From Microbotryum silenes-acaulis (taxonomy: Eukaryota; Basidiomycota; Microbotryomycetes; Microbotryales; Microbotryaceae): 64,000 bases of DNA. Below the pieces are notes generated by a model. It ran no database searches. It was not told the origin of the DNA and saw only the letters and a list, made by a program, of their open reading frames with translations. Both the position numbers and the translations under genes were made by a program. Location: the NCBI GenBank assembly GCA_003665825.1, contig QPFY01000010.1:186001-250000 (forward strand), written 5' to 3'. Shown here in pieces: positions 18,401 to 36,527 of the stretch; position 1 is the first letter of the stretch; every line of letters begins with the position of its first letter.

Positions 18401-19460
18401 ATGCCCAGCAAGAAACGATCGTCGACGCCCGGCGGTCGGGCCTCGCGACTCTTTTCGCGCTCGAGCGGCGCCGACTCGGAACCACCTCCGCCTCTGCCCC
18501 TCCCACCGTCGTCGACCAAAGGCGAGGAGCGCAGCAGCATTCGCATCGAGCCTACCTCGGCGACGGCGCTTCGACCGAACCTCTTGCGTCGTTCGACCTC
18601 CCCCGTGGATTCGATCTCTTCCAGCCTTTCATCACCACGTGAACCTATTCCACCTGTACCACCCATGAGACCCCTCTCGATGCACCTCGTCACGACGATC
18701 CCCGCACCGACAAACCCGTTCGCAGAAGGACTGAGCGAATCAGGCCACGCGGCAACTGGGGATGAAGCTAGGAGCGATTCGGCCTCTTCGGCTCCTGGTA
18801 CGCCCGAACATGCGATTCTCAACTTTGCTCGACAACCTTCGTCGATCGACCCTTTGTCCACGACCTCAGCGGCCGGGTTGTCACAGCGCGAGTTGGTTTC
18901 CAACAAAGGGGTTTTCTCTACGCTCGGCAAACGCGCCTCGGGGAATGCGGCGGCGGCTGCTGCAGCAGCGAATGAGGTCCGTCGATCTCGTCAGATTGAG
19001 GAAAAAGAAAAACCCGTTTTCGCAGAAGAAGGCGTTCACCAACGTCGTCGCTCTCACACCCGCCATCCTTCGATCTCACTCGCGCCAACTGCCTCAGGCT
19101 CAGCCCCTACTTCCACCGATGAAGGCCTTCGAGGCACGCGCGCCCCGATCGAAGCTTTCGCGAGCGTCGAGATGCTCCAAGGCCAGCGCCAACATCAGAA
19201 CCGTACTCGAGGCAGCGGGGTGTTCAACAGCAAGGGGATGTACGAAGGACGAGCTAGCATCGGCGAGCAGGGCGGCCGTACTCAGCCACGACGACAAGAT
19301 CCAACTGAGGGTATTCGATCGCAGCGTCAAGGGATTGGATCGCGTCAAAGTTCCCTCGCGGGTGCGGGATTCGGACCTTCGCATTTCCCACCTATGGAAG
19401 CTGCGATCGCCGATATTGCGAACCAATTGCGTGCGGTCGACAGTGCTCGTCGCGAGTCTG

Positions 19461-19465
19461 AATGG
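19461..19465 (+). repeat. Copia target-site duplication, left copy
   Basis: AATGG directly before the 5' LTR; the same five bases follow the 3' LTR at 24155-24159. Five base pairs is the usual duplication for Ty1/copia integrases. Confidence 0.93.
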
Positions 19466-24154
<4,689 letters not shown>

Positions 24155-24159
24155 AATGG
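24155..24159 (+). repeat. Copia target-site duplication, right copy
   Basis: AATGG directly after the terminal ACAACA of the 3' LTR, matching 19461-19465. Confidence 0.93.
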
Positions 24160-26807
24160 CAACATCGTCTTACCGGTGAATCGAGCAGCGAGAACGACAC
24201 CGAAATGGAATCAAATCTCAACGTCTCGACCAACAGTATCCTCACCCCCGAGTTTGGTATTAACCCATCGTTCCAATTCCCTGTGTCCAAGCCTGTCAAA
24301 CCCTTCTTGATGACCGCAACGTCTCGTCTTGCTTACGAGCCTTCGGATGGTGCGACGACGGATCTCGGCGAGCTTGGTCCTGGGTTTTCGGAAAAGTCCG
24401 TATTCAACGAGGGGTACTCGTCCAAAGTACTCGGTCAAACCAGGTCCGCAGGATGGTCGGATGAGTCCCTTGGAAGCGGCGGAAAAGAAATGGACATCAG
24501 ACGCCCTTCCATCGTCGCTGTACCCGTTTACCCGAGTTCAGTCGGAACCAACGGTCGTAGCTTCCGAACTAGGGTCAAGAAGATAGCCGGGGCAATGACT
24601 TGGCTAACGGTCCTATTGAGCACTATTTCGACTTGGATCTATCTGGCGCAGCGATTGCGCTCGTTCCGCATGGTCGAGACGAATTTTTCGTCCGCGTTCG
24701 TGAGCGATTGGGGTTTCTTGGCCTATGAAACTTGCATTGCTGTTATTTTGAGTAAGTCCAAGTGCGCAAGCTCCAAAACAGGTTTTGTAACCTCATACTG
24801 ACTGCAACATTTCATTGCCAGCCTTGTCCTCGCTCTGGACCGTCTACACCTATCGCTCCGCCGCGAGTCTACCCAAGCTCCGCCTCCGGGGCGACATCAA
24901 TTTACCCTCGGTGGATGTCTTGATCGTCTCCTCCGGACAATCCGACCAAATAGTTTTCGACTGCGCCATAGCAGCGGCCGCGATGGACTACCCCGCTCAC
25001 CGATACCGCGTCATGGTCCTCGACTCTGCTAACTCGCCGACGCTTCAGCGCGAGCTCCAAAAGCACGTCAAAACTCAGGCTTACCCCCACTTGTCGTACC
25101 ACCGTAGGGCTTCGACAGCGACCGGCAAGGGTGTGTTCCGCACTCGCGCTGAAGCGGTCACCTTTGGCCTCAAAGAAGCGAGCTCGTTCGGTGCCAAAGG
25201 ACCCGCCGAGTTCGTGGCCGTTCTCGAAGCCGATGTCATCCCAGATCGCAACTACCTTCGAGCTACGCTGCCGACCATCGTTGCGGACTCTGAGATCAGC
25301 CTCATCAAGACCCCGCATGGTTTCATCAACCTCCCTCGTCGAGTCTTGCAATCCGTCTTGACGCTCTTACAAGCCGCGGAGACGTCTTCTGAACATCGTT
25401 CAGGTTTCGTCATGCGCCGCAGCGCAGTAACAGAGATCGGCGGTTTCCCCTCCAAGTCGTGGATGCCCGATGGCGAGCTTGAAGCGATGATGTGGGGTAA
25501 TGGGTATAAGGTCGAGGTCGTTAATGAGGTGCTGCAATGGACCATGGCCCAGCCCACGTATGGCGCGCAGATCAACGCGATGATGATCAATGCCATTGGT
25601 CCTCTTCGAACGGCGTCGAGGTTTAACTTTTTCGTCTACTCGTGCAAGATCAAGAGCATGGTAAGGCTGAAATAATTTACGTTTTTTCCGCACTTTGGTT
25701 TGCTGACGCTCATGCTTCCCTGTGCTATGCTTCTTGCAGTCTCTCGCGAACCGACTGTACTTCCTCGGCCGGGCTCTGGTCCCCTTCTTGTCCCTCCTCC
25801 TCATGGCCCTCACGTCCTTTTACCCCTTCCTGCTTTCTTATGGTGGATGATGGTAATCACTCCCGACGTCGTCCAGCTCACCTCTCTGCTCGAGTCCGCG
25901 CTGGTCATGATCGTCCTCTCTCGCCTCCACGAAGTCGTCTGGTGCTGGGCAACAGGGACCTCATCTCCCCGTCGCTCACTCCAAGCTTGGATCTTCGCCG
26001 CCCCCTATCATGGTCTCGCCCTTTTCCGCCTCATCCTTCCCAAAGCAATCGGAGGGTTCTCGAACGTCTCGGACGTCTCGGTCCCCCAAACCGAAGAGAC
26101 CGTCGCCCGTCCCTCCTTCCTCAAGCGCCTCTTCTGGTTCGTCATCGACCCTCACGTCGGTTACTTCTCTGTCTACTTCGCCGCGATCGGCGTCTCCCTC
26201 TGGAGAGTATTCAAGGAGTATCAACTCGACGCCGCGATGGAGCATTCGCCTCAGGTGATTTTGGCTTTGATCTTGACGCTTGCTTGGCCGACTTTGGTCT
26301 GGCTGGACTTTTTCTTCGCTTCCCTCGTGCCTTTGTGAGCGACTCTTTACGCGGCCCCTTTCCTGGTTCAATACACATACTAACATACATGACGTTTTAT
26401 ATCCAGCACCACCCTCCTCTTCCCCTCCCTCCTCCTCACGACCCCTAGAGAAGCCTTCGTCGTCCGGGACCACTATTCCTTCGTCGCTCGCCCCAAACAA
26501 GATTTCAAGACCATGGCCCCCTGGAAACAACATCGTGGTCCCGAAGTGTTGACGGGTATTTTACTCATCCTCTGGAGTGCTGTCGTATTGCTCTTGGCCA
26601 AGGCGACGGATGTGTTGGCGTGATGAATTCGCTTCCCCCGATTCCAACTTTGACTTGATCGGTAAACCCCTTCGGGGTTCGTCTTTTCCTAGCTGTAGCC
26701 TTATATAACTTTCTCCCCGCTTCTGTTTTCTTCCATCATATACCCTTGCGCTTGAAGAGCTAGTGGAATACAAACAAAGCCTTGTAGCATACCATCATCC
26801 TGCGTGT

Positions 26808-29012
26808 TCAAATCCCTAGCAACCTCTCCAAGACCTTCCTATCCGCCCCCGCCAACTCTTTCAACATCCCTACCTTCTCCACTTTCTCACACTCTATGAG
26901 CACCCTCAGAATACCACCCTTCTTCAGCCTCCCCACACCTTCCTTCCTCTTTTCCGCCACCTGACACCTCTCCACAGCCCCCAGTATGGAACTCAACACG
27001 TCCAAACCCCTATGTCTCAACCCCTCGTCCTCCTCCTGCACCAACTCCCCCATCCTCTCCAGCCCGTTCATCCCTGGTTCCAAACACAACACGAACCCGA
27101 CTTCTTCCGAATGCGAGCATAGAATCGCCAATGCGCCACTAGCCGCTAATCGAGTCGCCTCGTCTTCGGAAGAACATAACGCCAAAAGGATCGAAAGGCG
27201 TTGATTGAGCATCGTTTGGGTCGCTAAAGTCGAAGAAGTACCGACGGAGTAAAACTCCACCCCGTTCGGGGAGTTGACTAAATTGCATACCAACTCGGTG
27301 GATGCTCTTTGGATCATGGGGTGGGAGGAGATCAAGCCTTCCTCGTGGAGAGATTTCAAGATCCCTTGTTGAGCCGAGGCGAGATGGTTCGCCAATTCCG
27401 CGGAAAGGGAGGTCAGGTTCGTCAGGGCCATGAGGGATTCAAAGATCGTTAACAAAGGGAGGGTCGCCGTGGAGGGGTTAGTTTTCAGGGGCATGGAAAC
27501 GATGTTGAGTGCTTCGAGGAGGAGAGGAGGATCGGGGAAAACGAGCGATGGGTTCGTCGTGATCAGCAACTTGGTCAAGGCTTGGATTGGCTCGATGTCC
27601 CCTTCCTCGATCGAGATGGGCGTAGGTTGTCGTCGAATGAGAAAGAGTAGTAATCGGGCGACACCAGCTTGCAGCAGTAGACCTCGCTTCGCTTGAGGCG
27701 TCACCAGCGCATGCAGGATCCTCCCCGCCAATCGACGAGTCTGAAGCGACGAAGACAAGCAGAAATGTCGAAGAGTTGGTATAGGCGACGCAGAGATGAT
27801 ACGGTCCATCCTGGAGGTGACTTGTTCCTTCGTCTCCGTTTGACTGGCTTGCATAGGTGACTTTGCCTGAGCCGACGCGAAATTCTTGAGGCGGTTCAAT
27901 TGGGCTTGATCCGAAGTCGAGTCCAGCGGTTCGGGAAATTTGACGAGGTGGGACAGCAAGGTAGCGATTGAATAGTCAAGAGCGGGAGTAGAGGTCTTGT
28001 CCGTTGGTTTAGGGTACAGCTTCGGGAGCAAAGCGAGAAAGGCGCGGAGGAAACCCCCGTTGTTCGAGACGAGTTGGTCCTTCAAAGCAGCGGTCGGTAC
28101 GAGCGTGAGGTAGGCCAGCCCTTCGAGCGACGCCAGCAGGACCGCTTCCTTTGTCGGATCCAACGGTAAAGATATCGTCTCTTCGCCCTTGGTTTCCTCG
28201 ACAAACAGTTCGCTGAACACCCCACAAAGCTCCTCAAGACTCCATCTGGGCACCTCTTGCTCCTCCTCGATGGCCGAAGACGTCGTCGTAGCCCCTCCTT
28301 CCTCCGGTGGTTCGGTGCCCAATCTCAACTTGACGACCGTCAAAGCTGCCATGGCATTGATCAGTTTCTCGCTCGATCCATTCTTCTTCTTGGGCGAGCC
28401 CAACAAGGAATCCAGCCAGTCGTTTGACGAATCGCGGATCAGTTTCCTCAATTTGGATTGGCCCGAAGCGATTGACAACAATTCGATCAGAGCGGCTTGT
28501 TCTCTCGATTGTCGTTCTTTTCCTTTCGAATTGCCCGTCGATGAGGTATTGATTGAGATGTGTTCGACGGTAGAGATGAGGTGCTGGACCAAAGTCGTTG
28601 ACTCGGAAGAGGAGAGCAGCGAGACCGTTGTCCAAGTCGGAGAAACTTGCAACAAGGCCGAGAGAGCCGAAAGGCCAGCCACGAGGTCATTGGAATCGGT
28701 TCCTGAGAGCAGTGAGGTGAGAGTCTCCCTCAAGGTCTTGAGCTCTTCCTTCGAGGGTTGTGAAGTCGGTGCAGATGGGTAGGCCCGTGCGAGGATGGCG
28801 AGAGAGAGCGATCGAGGTGAGGAAGACGAAGAGGAGGACGCTGGGGTGGCCAAAGAGGTGAAGACGAGTTGTAGATCGGCCGAAGAGAGCTTTGTGGGTG
28901 ATGATCGTGACAGGATCGCCTTAAGTCGGTCGATCAGGGTCTGGTGATCGGTTACGACGGGGTCTGGGCGCACCGAGGACGACGAGGGCAAAGAGGATGT
29001 CGACGAGCTCAT
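26808..29012 (-). CDS. UCS-domain myosin chaperone-like protein (She4/Cro1/UNC-45 family)
   Basis: Single exon of 734 residues, starting MSSSTSSLPS. The protein is almost entirely alpha-helical with armadillo-like repeats; low-complexity Ser runs lie near the N-terminus. The C-terminal part resembles the UCS domain, with the conserved block QRASTELVCNLVNSPNGVEF, then LAASGALAILCSHSEE and GLDVLSSILG. UCS proteins bind myosin heads and help them fold, supporting actin-based transport and cytokinesis. No TPR domain is seen at the N-terminus, as in fungal members and unlike animal UNC-45. Lack of introns contrasts with the neighbours. The family call rests on the C-terminal block and helical pattern, so another armadillo protein is possible. 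Confidence 0.68.
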   Translation of the reverse strand: MSSSTSSLPSSSSVRPDPVVTDHQTLIDRLKAILSRSSPTKLSSADLQLVFTSLATPASSSSSSSPRSLSLAILARAYPSAPTSQPSKEELKTLRETLTSLLSGTDSNDLVAGLSALSALLQVSPTWTTVSLLSSSESTTLVQHLISTVEHISINTSSTGNSKGKERQSREQAALIELLSIASGQSKLRKLIRDSSNDWLDSLLGSPKKKNGSSEKLINAMAALTVVKLRLGTEPPEEGGATTTSSAIEEEQEVPRWSLEELCGVFSELFVEETKGEETISLPLDPTKEAVLLASLEGLAYLTLVPTAALKDQLVSNNGGFLRAFLALLPKLYPKPTDKTSTPALDYSIATLLSHLVKFPEPLDSTSDQAQLNRLKNFASAQAKSPMQASQTETKEQVTSRMDRIISASPIPTLRHFCLSSSLQTRRLAGRILHALVTPQAKRGLLLQAGVARLLLFLIRRQPTPISIEEGDIEPIQALTKLLITTNPSLVFPDPPLLLEALNIVSMPLKTNPSTATLPLLTIFESLMALTNLTSLSAELANHLASAQQGILKSLHEEGLISSHPMIQRASTELVCNLVNSPNGVEFYSVGTSSTLATQTMLNQRLSILLALCSSEDEATRLAASGALAILCSHSEEVGFVLCLEPGMNGLERMGELVQEEDEGLRHRGLDVLSSILGAVERCQVAEKRKEGVGRLKKGGILRVLIECEKVEKVGMLKELAGADRKVLERLLGI

Positions 29013-29597
29013 CGTAACGTCTGCGAAGCGGGCAACATCATCAGCTTCGAGCGTACGGGTTCAAAGAGAAGCACAGCGACGCCTGCTCACAATACGAAGT
29101 GACTTGGTCGCGACGTGGTGCAGTCGGGTGGCAGCGAAACGGAACGGAGGGACCACATGGCCCCCACATGCCAACACTCGCGGGGGTTCTAACCCGCTGT
29201 TAGTAAACAGCTGAATTGGGGAATACAATCTGCTCTTTTGGCCTACGAGCGTCCCACAAACTGCAAAAATTACAAAAGATGAGACTCTCAATTTTCCAAC
29301 ACTTGACCGGACGAAAGTGCTGTGCCTCTGCAGCTTGGTACTAATCCACAGGAAGGTCTCGCCGCCGCCGGCCGCTCGTCGGCGCTCACGCTCACTCTCG
29401 TTCACTCTCGTTCACTCGTCGCAAGGACTCGACTCGAGCTCCGTCCAAGTCGATTCAACTATTACTCCCTCCCGCTGATCCCCATACGTCGCCCTCTTCT
29501 CCCCGATCCACTCTTTCGCACCGCACCCATATTCTGTGATCAAGCCTCTTCCACACTCCTCGCCTTACTCCTCTGCTCAGCCTAGAGCGATCGCACC
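29013..29597. other. Shared promoter region, UCS gene / RVB1
   Basis: 585 bp between divergent start codons. No further gene or clear element was found. A small direct repeat of CACTCTCGTT lies at about 29393-29415. Confidence 0.45.
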
Positions 29598-31342
<1,745 letters not shown>

Positions 31343-31945
31343 TGAAGGCATATGGGACACCATGTCATCCGAAATGAAAAGCTGCTTTCAGTAGATCGAA
31401 TCCAAATTTTTGATGTCTGTGGACCTGAGGCGTGACTTGTCAGAGTCCGTGCGACACGAGTCCTGCTGAATGCTGAATTGCAGCGCTCTTTTCTGAATCT
31501 CGGGGACTTCCGAAACTACGGCCGGCGAGCGGGGCCAACGTGTGACACGTGAGACAAACGAGTTTCGCCTTTTTTTTTTTTTTTCACCAGCTGAGAGCCC
31601 AGGCACGAACTTACCTGGGGGCCTGGGGCTCACGCCGTCTTTTTCTTTTCTCCCGCAGACACAGTTGGAACTTGAGGCTCGAAAGCTGTCTTTGGCATCT
31701 TTCCTCTGACCTACCCCTGACCAAATCGAGTGACTGCAGTCTCCCTGCTCTCGCGGTCACACAAATTCGGTCCCGAGCCCGCTGGCGCGGTGGCGGTCAT
31801 CCGAGCCTAGTTGACAAAGCTGCGCGCGCCCGCGACTGTGGAGTCGAGTGCTTGAAACCGCGCCTGCTGGCTTGCTCCCCTTCGTTTCGTGCGCCATAGG
31901 TAGTCCGCCCACCTGTACCATACTTAATCACTTACCCCTCCCATC
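31343..31945. other. Intergenic RVB1 / PHD gene
   Basis: 603 bp between genes on the same strand, holding the RVB1 3' end and the promoter of the next gene. A T-tract lies at about 31569-31584. No gene is seen. Confidence 0.4.
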
Positions 31946-34490
31946 ATGGATCCGTTTGGTGCGTCGTTATCGCTCATTTTGGCTTTGTTCTACAGGCTCA
32001 TCAGCTCTGACTGACCTTGTGTGTGCGCGAATGAAATCCAGGTGCGACCTCCAACGATGGCGGCGCCAATGGAGCCGGAGCGAGCTCGAGCTTGGACTTT
32101 GAGGAGAACTTGCACGATATCCCCGTCGGGCTCGTGTTTGATGGCGTGAGTTGGGCACCCGTAATGCTTCTTGGTCCCGCTCTTTCTGTGATTGTGTCTC
32201 TCTCCCATACTCACCCATTGCGTTACACCCAATCCGTGTGGGGCTGATTGCGTCGACCACCGGCGAACAGAACCAGCAGCAACAGCAGCAGCAACAGGCC
32301 ACCTCGAATGCTCACTCGACCAACGCGAACCACCATACCACCCTCGACATTGCAGTAGACCCTTCCCTGTCGGCATCGTCAACATCGGCGCAGGGTTCGA
32401 CCACCGCGGGCGCCTCGGCGCAGCAGCAGCAGCAGCCTTCGTACGCCTCGGTCGTCGCGGCCGGCGCAGTTGCAGCCCCAGCACCAGCAGCGGCCACAGC
32501 ACCTGGCGCGGCCGCCCACCCGACCCAGAACGGCCTCGCGTCCTCCGCACCCACGAACGGAACCAACACCACCCCGGGAGCGTTCTCCTCGTCGAATGCT
32601 ACGGCCAGTGGTGGTCTCACGGCCCAGGCTCAGGTGATGCCGCCCCTGGTACAGTCCGGCGTCCCGGATGTGCCTCCGAAGCGACCGCGCGGCCGACCAA
32701 GGAAGAACCCCGGCGTCGATACTCGACCAGCCGCTCCCCGAGCACCCGCGGCCCACATCACCGCCGCCGCCGGAACATCGTCTGGTGCAGGGTTTGCGGC
32801 CGGTCCCAAACCTAGAGGACGTCCCCGCGGGCGACCCCGTGGTAGCCGGGCCAGGGGAGGGAGGGGCAGTGCGACGACTCGCCCCGCGGGGAAGAGGACC
32901 AGGCCCGATAGCGAAGACGAGGATGGCGAAGGCAGTGACGACTCGGACTTCCTCAGTAACGAGGCTCGCAGGCAGGCAGGCTACACCGGTGATAGTTCGC
33001 GACCTTTGGACCCGAGCGAGGAGCTTCCCGACGATTTCGACGCCTCGAACGGTAACCGACCCAAAGCCGCGATGACCAAGTTCGGTCGCCGGGTGCAGAA
33101 ACCTAAGAGCTTCACGCCGACGACGAAGCCCACTGTTCATCGTCGCAAGCGTGCCGTCTTTAACCCCGATACGTTCCTCATGTGCCAAAAATGCAGCGAG
33201 GGTCACTCACCGGGGCGTAACCGCCTCGTGATCTGCGATTCGTGTGCGCGAGGGTGGCACCAGTCGTGCGCCGAGCCCAATATTCAAGACTCGGTCGTCG
33301 ATTCCGATCTGTCGTGGTTGTGCAAGCAGTGCGATGCCAAACTCGCTGCGCGGGAACACATCCTCGACATCAGCCAAGGCACTTGGTCCGCTTCGCCGGC
33401 TTTCTCGAACGAGGCGAAACGGGAGTGGCTCGAGACACGTCCTTTGCATTCCCTCGTCGAGTACATCCTTTCGATCGAGCAAAAGTACGCGTCCAAGATG
33501 GGCTCGACCAGTCTCGAGATCTGGCCGACCGACCTCGACGACAAAGTCGTCGCGATCAAGGCGGAGCGAGAGGAGAAACGACGCGTGGAGGACAAGGAAG
33601 CAGCCGCACTTGCTGCCGAGACGAGTGCTGCAGTTGACGCCGAGGCCGCGGCAGCGGCAGCGGCTGCACCCCCACCGGCCGCCGAAGCCTCTGCTGAACC
33701 CAAGGCCAGGACTTTGGCATCGAAGCGCAGCGAGATCGCTCAACAAGAGGCTTCAGCTCCAACCCCGGCTAAGACCAACGCGACGACCCAATCCGCTGCC
33801 CCAGCTGCACAAACCAGCGCCCCGGCGCCGGTGACCCAAGTGCTCTCACCACAGATCCCTGCTCCCGTCCCTGTGTCCCATCAAGGTCTCACCGCTGCCG
33901 GTGCTCTCCCCCGCCATCCCTACCCCCACGCGACGCCGACCCCGCCCCCGACGTCAACGCAGCCTCCCTCGCAAGCCGCACGAACGGTCCTCCCTCCGAT
34001 CCACGCCGCCCGCCCGACTCAGGCCCATCAACCGCAAAGCATCCCCGTGCAACAGAACCAGCCTTATATGCGTCCGCCTTCGGCATCGGATCACTACGGC
34101 GTTCCTGGCTCGGCGCAACACCACCCCTCCCATCAGCAGCAACACCACGCGCAGAACGTGCTAAGCCCTCGACTGAACGAACATGCGAGCTCATTCGTGC
34201 CGCAGCAGCAGCAACAACAACAGCCTCAACAACACCAGCAGCAACAATCCTACATGTCGCAACAGCACCAACAAGCGCAGCACCGCGGCGGACCTTACCA
34301 CGTGCCTCAGAACTCGTTCGGAGGGTATGCCTCTCAACAAGGAGGATGGAACCAACAAGGCAACGCGGGGCAACATCATGGTTCGGCACCGCAGGGCGAT
34401 TATTACATCATCCCGCCGCCGCAACAACAAGGGCAGCAGCAGCAGCAAGCGAATGGATGGCCGTTGCGTCAGCCGGGGTCGTACAATTGA
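31946..34490 (+). CDS. AT-hook and PHD-finger protein
   Basis: Probably a nuclear chromatin reader. Exons 31946-31958 (13 nt), 32042-32145 and 32271-34490 join in phase to 778 residues, starting MDPFGATSNDG. In order: an acidic conserved start (LDFEENLHDIPVGLVFDG), a Gln run (about 40-48), Ala/Pro-rich linkers, AT-hook motifs KRPRGRPRKNPG and KPRGRPRGRPRG, a basic stretch, then one PHD finger (C4HC3: CQKC, CDSC, GWHQSC, WLCKQC) at about residues 385-440. The C-terminal third is low-complexity with many Gln/His runs. PHD fingers of this type often bind the H3 tail; AT-hooks bind AT-rich minor groove. No orthologue could be named from the sequence. Confidence 0.82.
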
Positions 34491-35426
34491 AGTAACGAGT
34501 TCGTCTCGGATCAGTGTTGATCTTTTGTGATGGTTTTCCTGTATGGTTAGATTGGCCTTTCTCTCACCCGCGCTCTATTCCCTTCCCCTTCTCTTATGTT
34601 GGGGAGATTCCTCCTCCTCCAATATGTGCCCCCTCTACCCCCTTCGCCTGCCCCGCTTGTGTCTATCTGTATGACGTGCTTTCCTTCACCCCTTCCTATC
34701 CCGAGCTTTGCTTTCCTCTCCCTCCCCGTGCGAGTCTCACATTATCTCCTTTAACCCAGTTCCGGCTTCTCTTCCCGGTTCTAACTCAAGATGTGCCCGT
34801 GGACTCGACCTCGTAATGTAGGAATTCAACTGGGGTAACCTTCCAAAACAAGAAAAATGGATGGTTTTATCTCTTGAAATGACATCCGAACTTGTCAAAA
34901 CACGAAGAACACACCGATCCGAGAGTGAAACGGCTGCTCTCAAGAGGCGCGGTATGAATGGTCAGGGCAAGATCTCGTTCCATCGACTCAAAAAATTGCG
35001 AAGCTACTAGAGGAATCTTTCTATCTAAAATGAGACGTACGCGGGAGACTACTGCTCTAAAAAAAAGACCGTCGTACGACAACAACAACAATATGGAATA
35101 ACCGAAAAAGGAAACGAAAACGCCGCAGCAAAGACTCGAGAGTGCAGGAGCGACCAACATCACCCCAGGTGATGTACCTTCGATTACCAGATGAACCGAA
35201 GGACCCTTTTTTTTCATCAGAATCATGCGAAAACCCACGTCGAGTGGTTCGGATGTTCTGGCACGAGAACCCAAAATACAACTTGTTTTGTTGAAAAAAC
35301 CCCAATGACCAGCGAAAGAGGGGACGAGCTTGCGTCCCGACACCTTTCGATTGAGAACCCGAGAAAGAGAATGTGGGGGTGAAGATGGTCGGAGTGCGAT
35401 CCATCGGTTCAGAGGAGAGAGGCGGG
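34491..35426. other. Convergent intergenic region without gene
   Basis: 936 bp between the stops of the PHD gene and the secreted protein gene. The only long frame (minus, 34867-35343) lacks protein-like composition or splice support and is probably 3' UTR. Nothing else is seen. Confidence 0.45.
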
Positions 35427-36527
35427 TTAAGCCTTGGGCGTAGGAAGCGAGCGCCTGTAGCCACCCATACCTCGGCTTTCGACGGGGACGGCGTCGATGA
35501 CGTATCGCTTTTGGCGGTTTCGAACGGCGAAGAAAGGTCCAGCACCTCGTCCGCTCGAGTGTTCGGGCTCCGACGAAAGCTGCTGCACGGCTTGAATCTC
35601 GGCTTGAGTGGGCTGCGCAGCTCGGACTTCCTCGGTCTCAGCGGTGGTCGAAGAGCGCTTGGCTCGGAGACGGGACTCGGAAGTCTTGGCCTTGAAAGTG
35701 TCAAGAGCGGGAGAGCGCTTGCGTTCCTTGGAGATGACGCTACGCTTGGAGTGGACCGTCGAGGAGGCCGAATTGATGGTGGAAGGAAGGGCGATGAATG
35801 GCTTGCGCGCGAACGTCTGCACACCGGGAGAGACCTTGCGACTGCGTGCGACGGCGACCGAACGACGCGGTAAGGTACTGTTCGAGGTCGCATTGGCGTT
35901 GGTAGTGTTGAGAGAGTATACGACAGTGACGTTGATGGTTGAAGGGATGAGAACGATGGGAGTGGTAGTGACGTTCTTTCGGCCCACATGAGGATGAGGA
36001 ATCGACGAAATGTTGTGCACATGGGGGGTCGAGCTCTTGATCTTGGGGTTCGCCACAGGAGTCCAAGTCGGAGACGGGGTCTGTGAGGAAGTAACGTTCG
36101 AAGATGCCGAAGCGGTGGCGGTGGCCTTAGAGACCGTAGGTTTCGCACTCGCGTTCGCGGGCTTCACTCGAGGCAAGCGGATGCCGCGGCGCTGGAGCAT
36201 GGGCTTTGTCTGAGCCACGAGGACACTAGGGATGAAGGCAAAAGAAAAGTTCAGGAACAAGATTTGATGTGGTCGGTAGCTTCTAGTGAGAGATGAAACT
36301 CACGGCTCGGGTTCAGGCAGTCGACTGCGCAATCGCCGCATCCGCGCGAATTCCAAGGCCAGCGAGTGGGGGTCTACCGAGTGCCCGTCCTCGGGGATCG
36401 GCACACGGCGCGCCATGAGCAAACGGCCCTTGGCGGTAACATCCATGTCGGATGTTTGCATGTGAGGTAGCGTGAAGGCGATCTGCGCCGAAGCGAGCAT
36501 CATCATGATGGGAGTGGTGAAGAGCAT
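35427..36527 (-). CDS. Predicted secreted protein with Kex2-type sites
   Basis: Not recognised. Two exons, 36527-36304 and 36225-35427, join in phase to 340 residues. The N-terminus MLFTTPIMMMLASAQIAFTL looks like a signal peptide. The body is rich in Ser, Thr, Pro, Ala and Lys and has several N-glycosylation sequons (NVTS, NISS, NVTT, NVTV, NATSNST). Dibasic or Lys-Arg sites recur (KRSVISKERKRSP, AKRSSTT, RQKRYVIDA), as in fungal precursors cut by Kex2. No cysteine-rich pattern, enzyme motif or membrane anchor is visible. It is divergently arranged with the chitinase gene across 1.4 kb, and both proteins are secreted and Lys-Arg-rich, so a cell-wall role is a reasonable guess only. Confidence 0.6.

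Noticed and set aside
34867..35343. 158-residue minus-strand frame downstream of the secreted protein gene
   Set aside because: It has no independent start context or family resemblance and lies in the likely 3' UTR.
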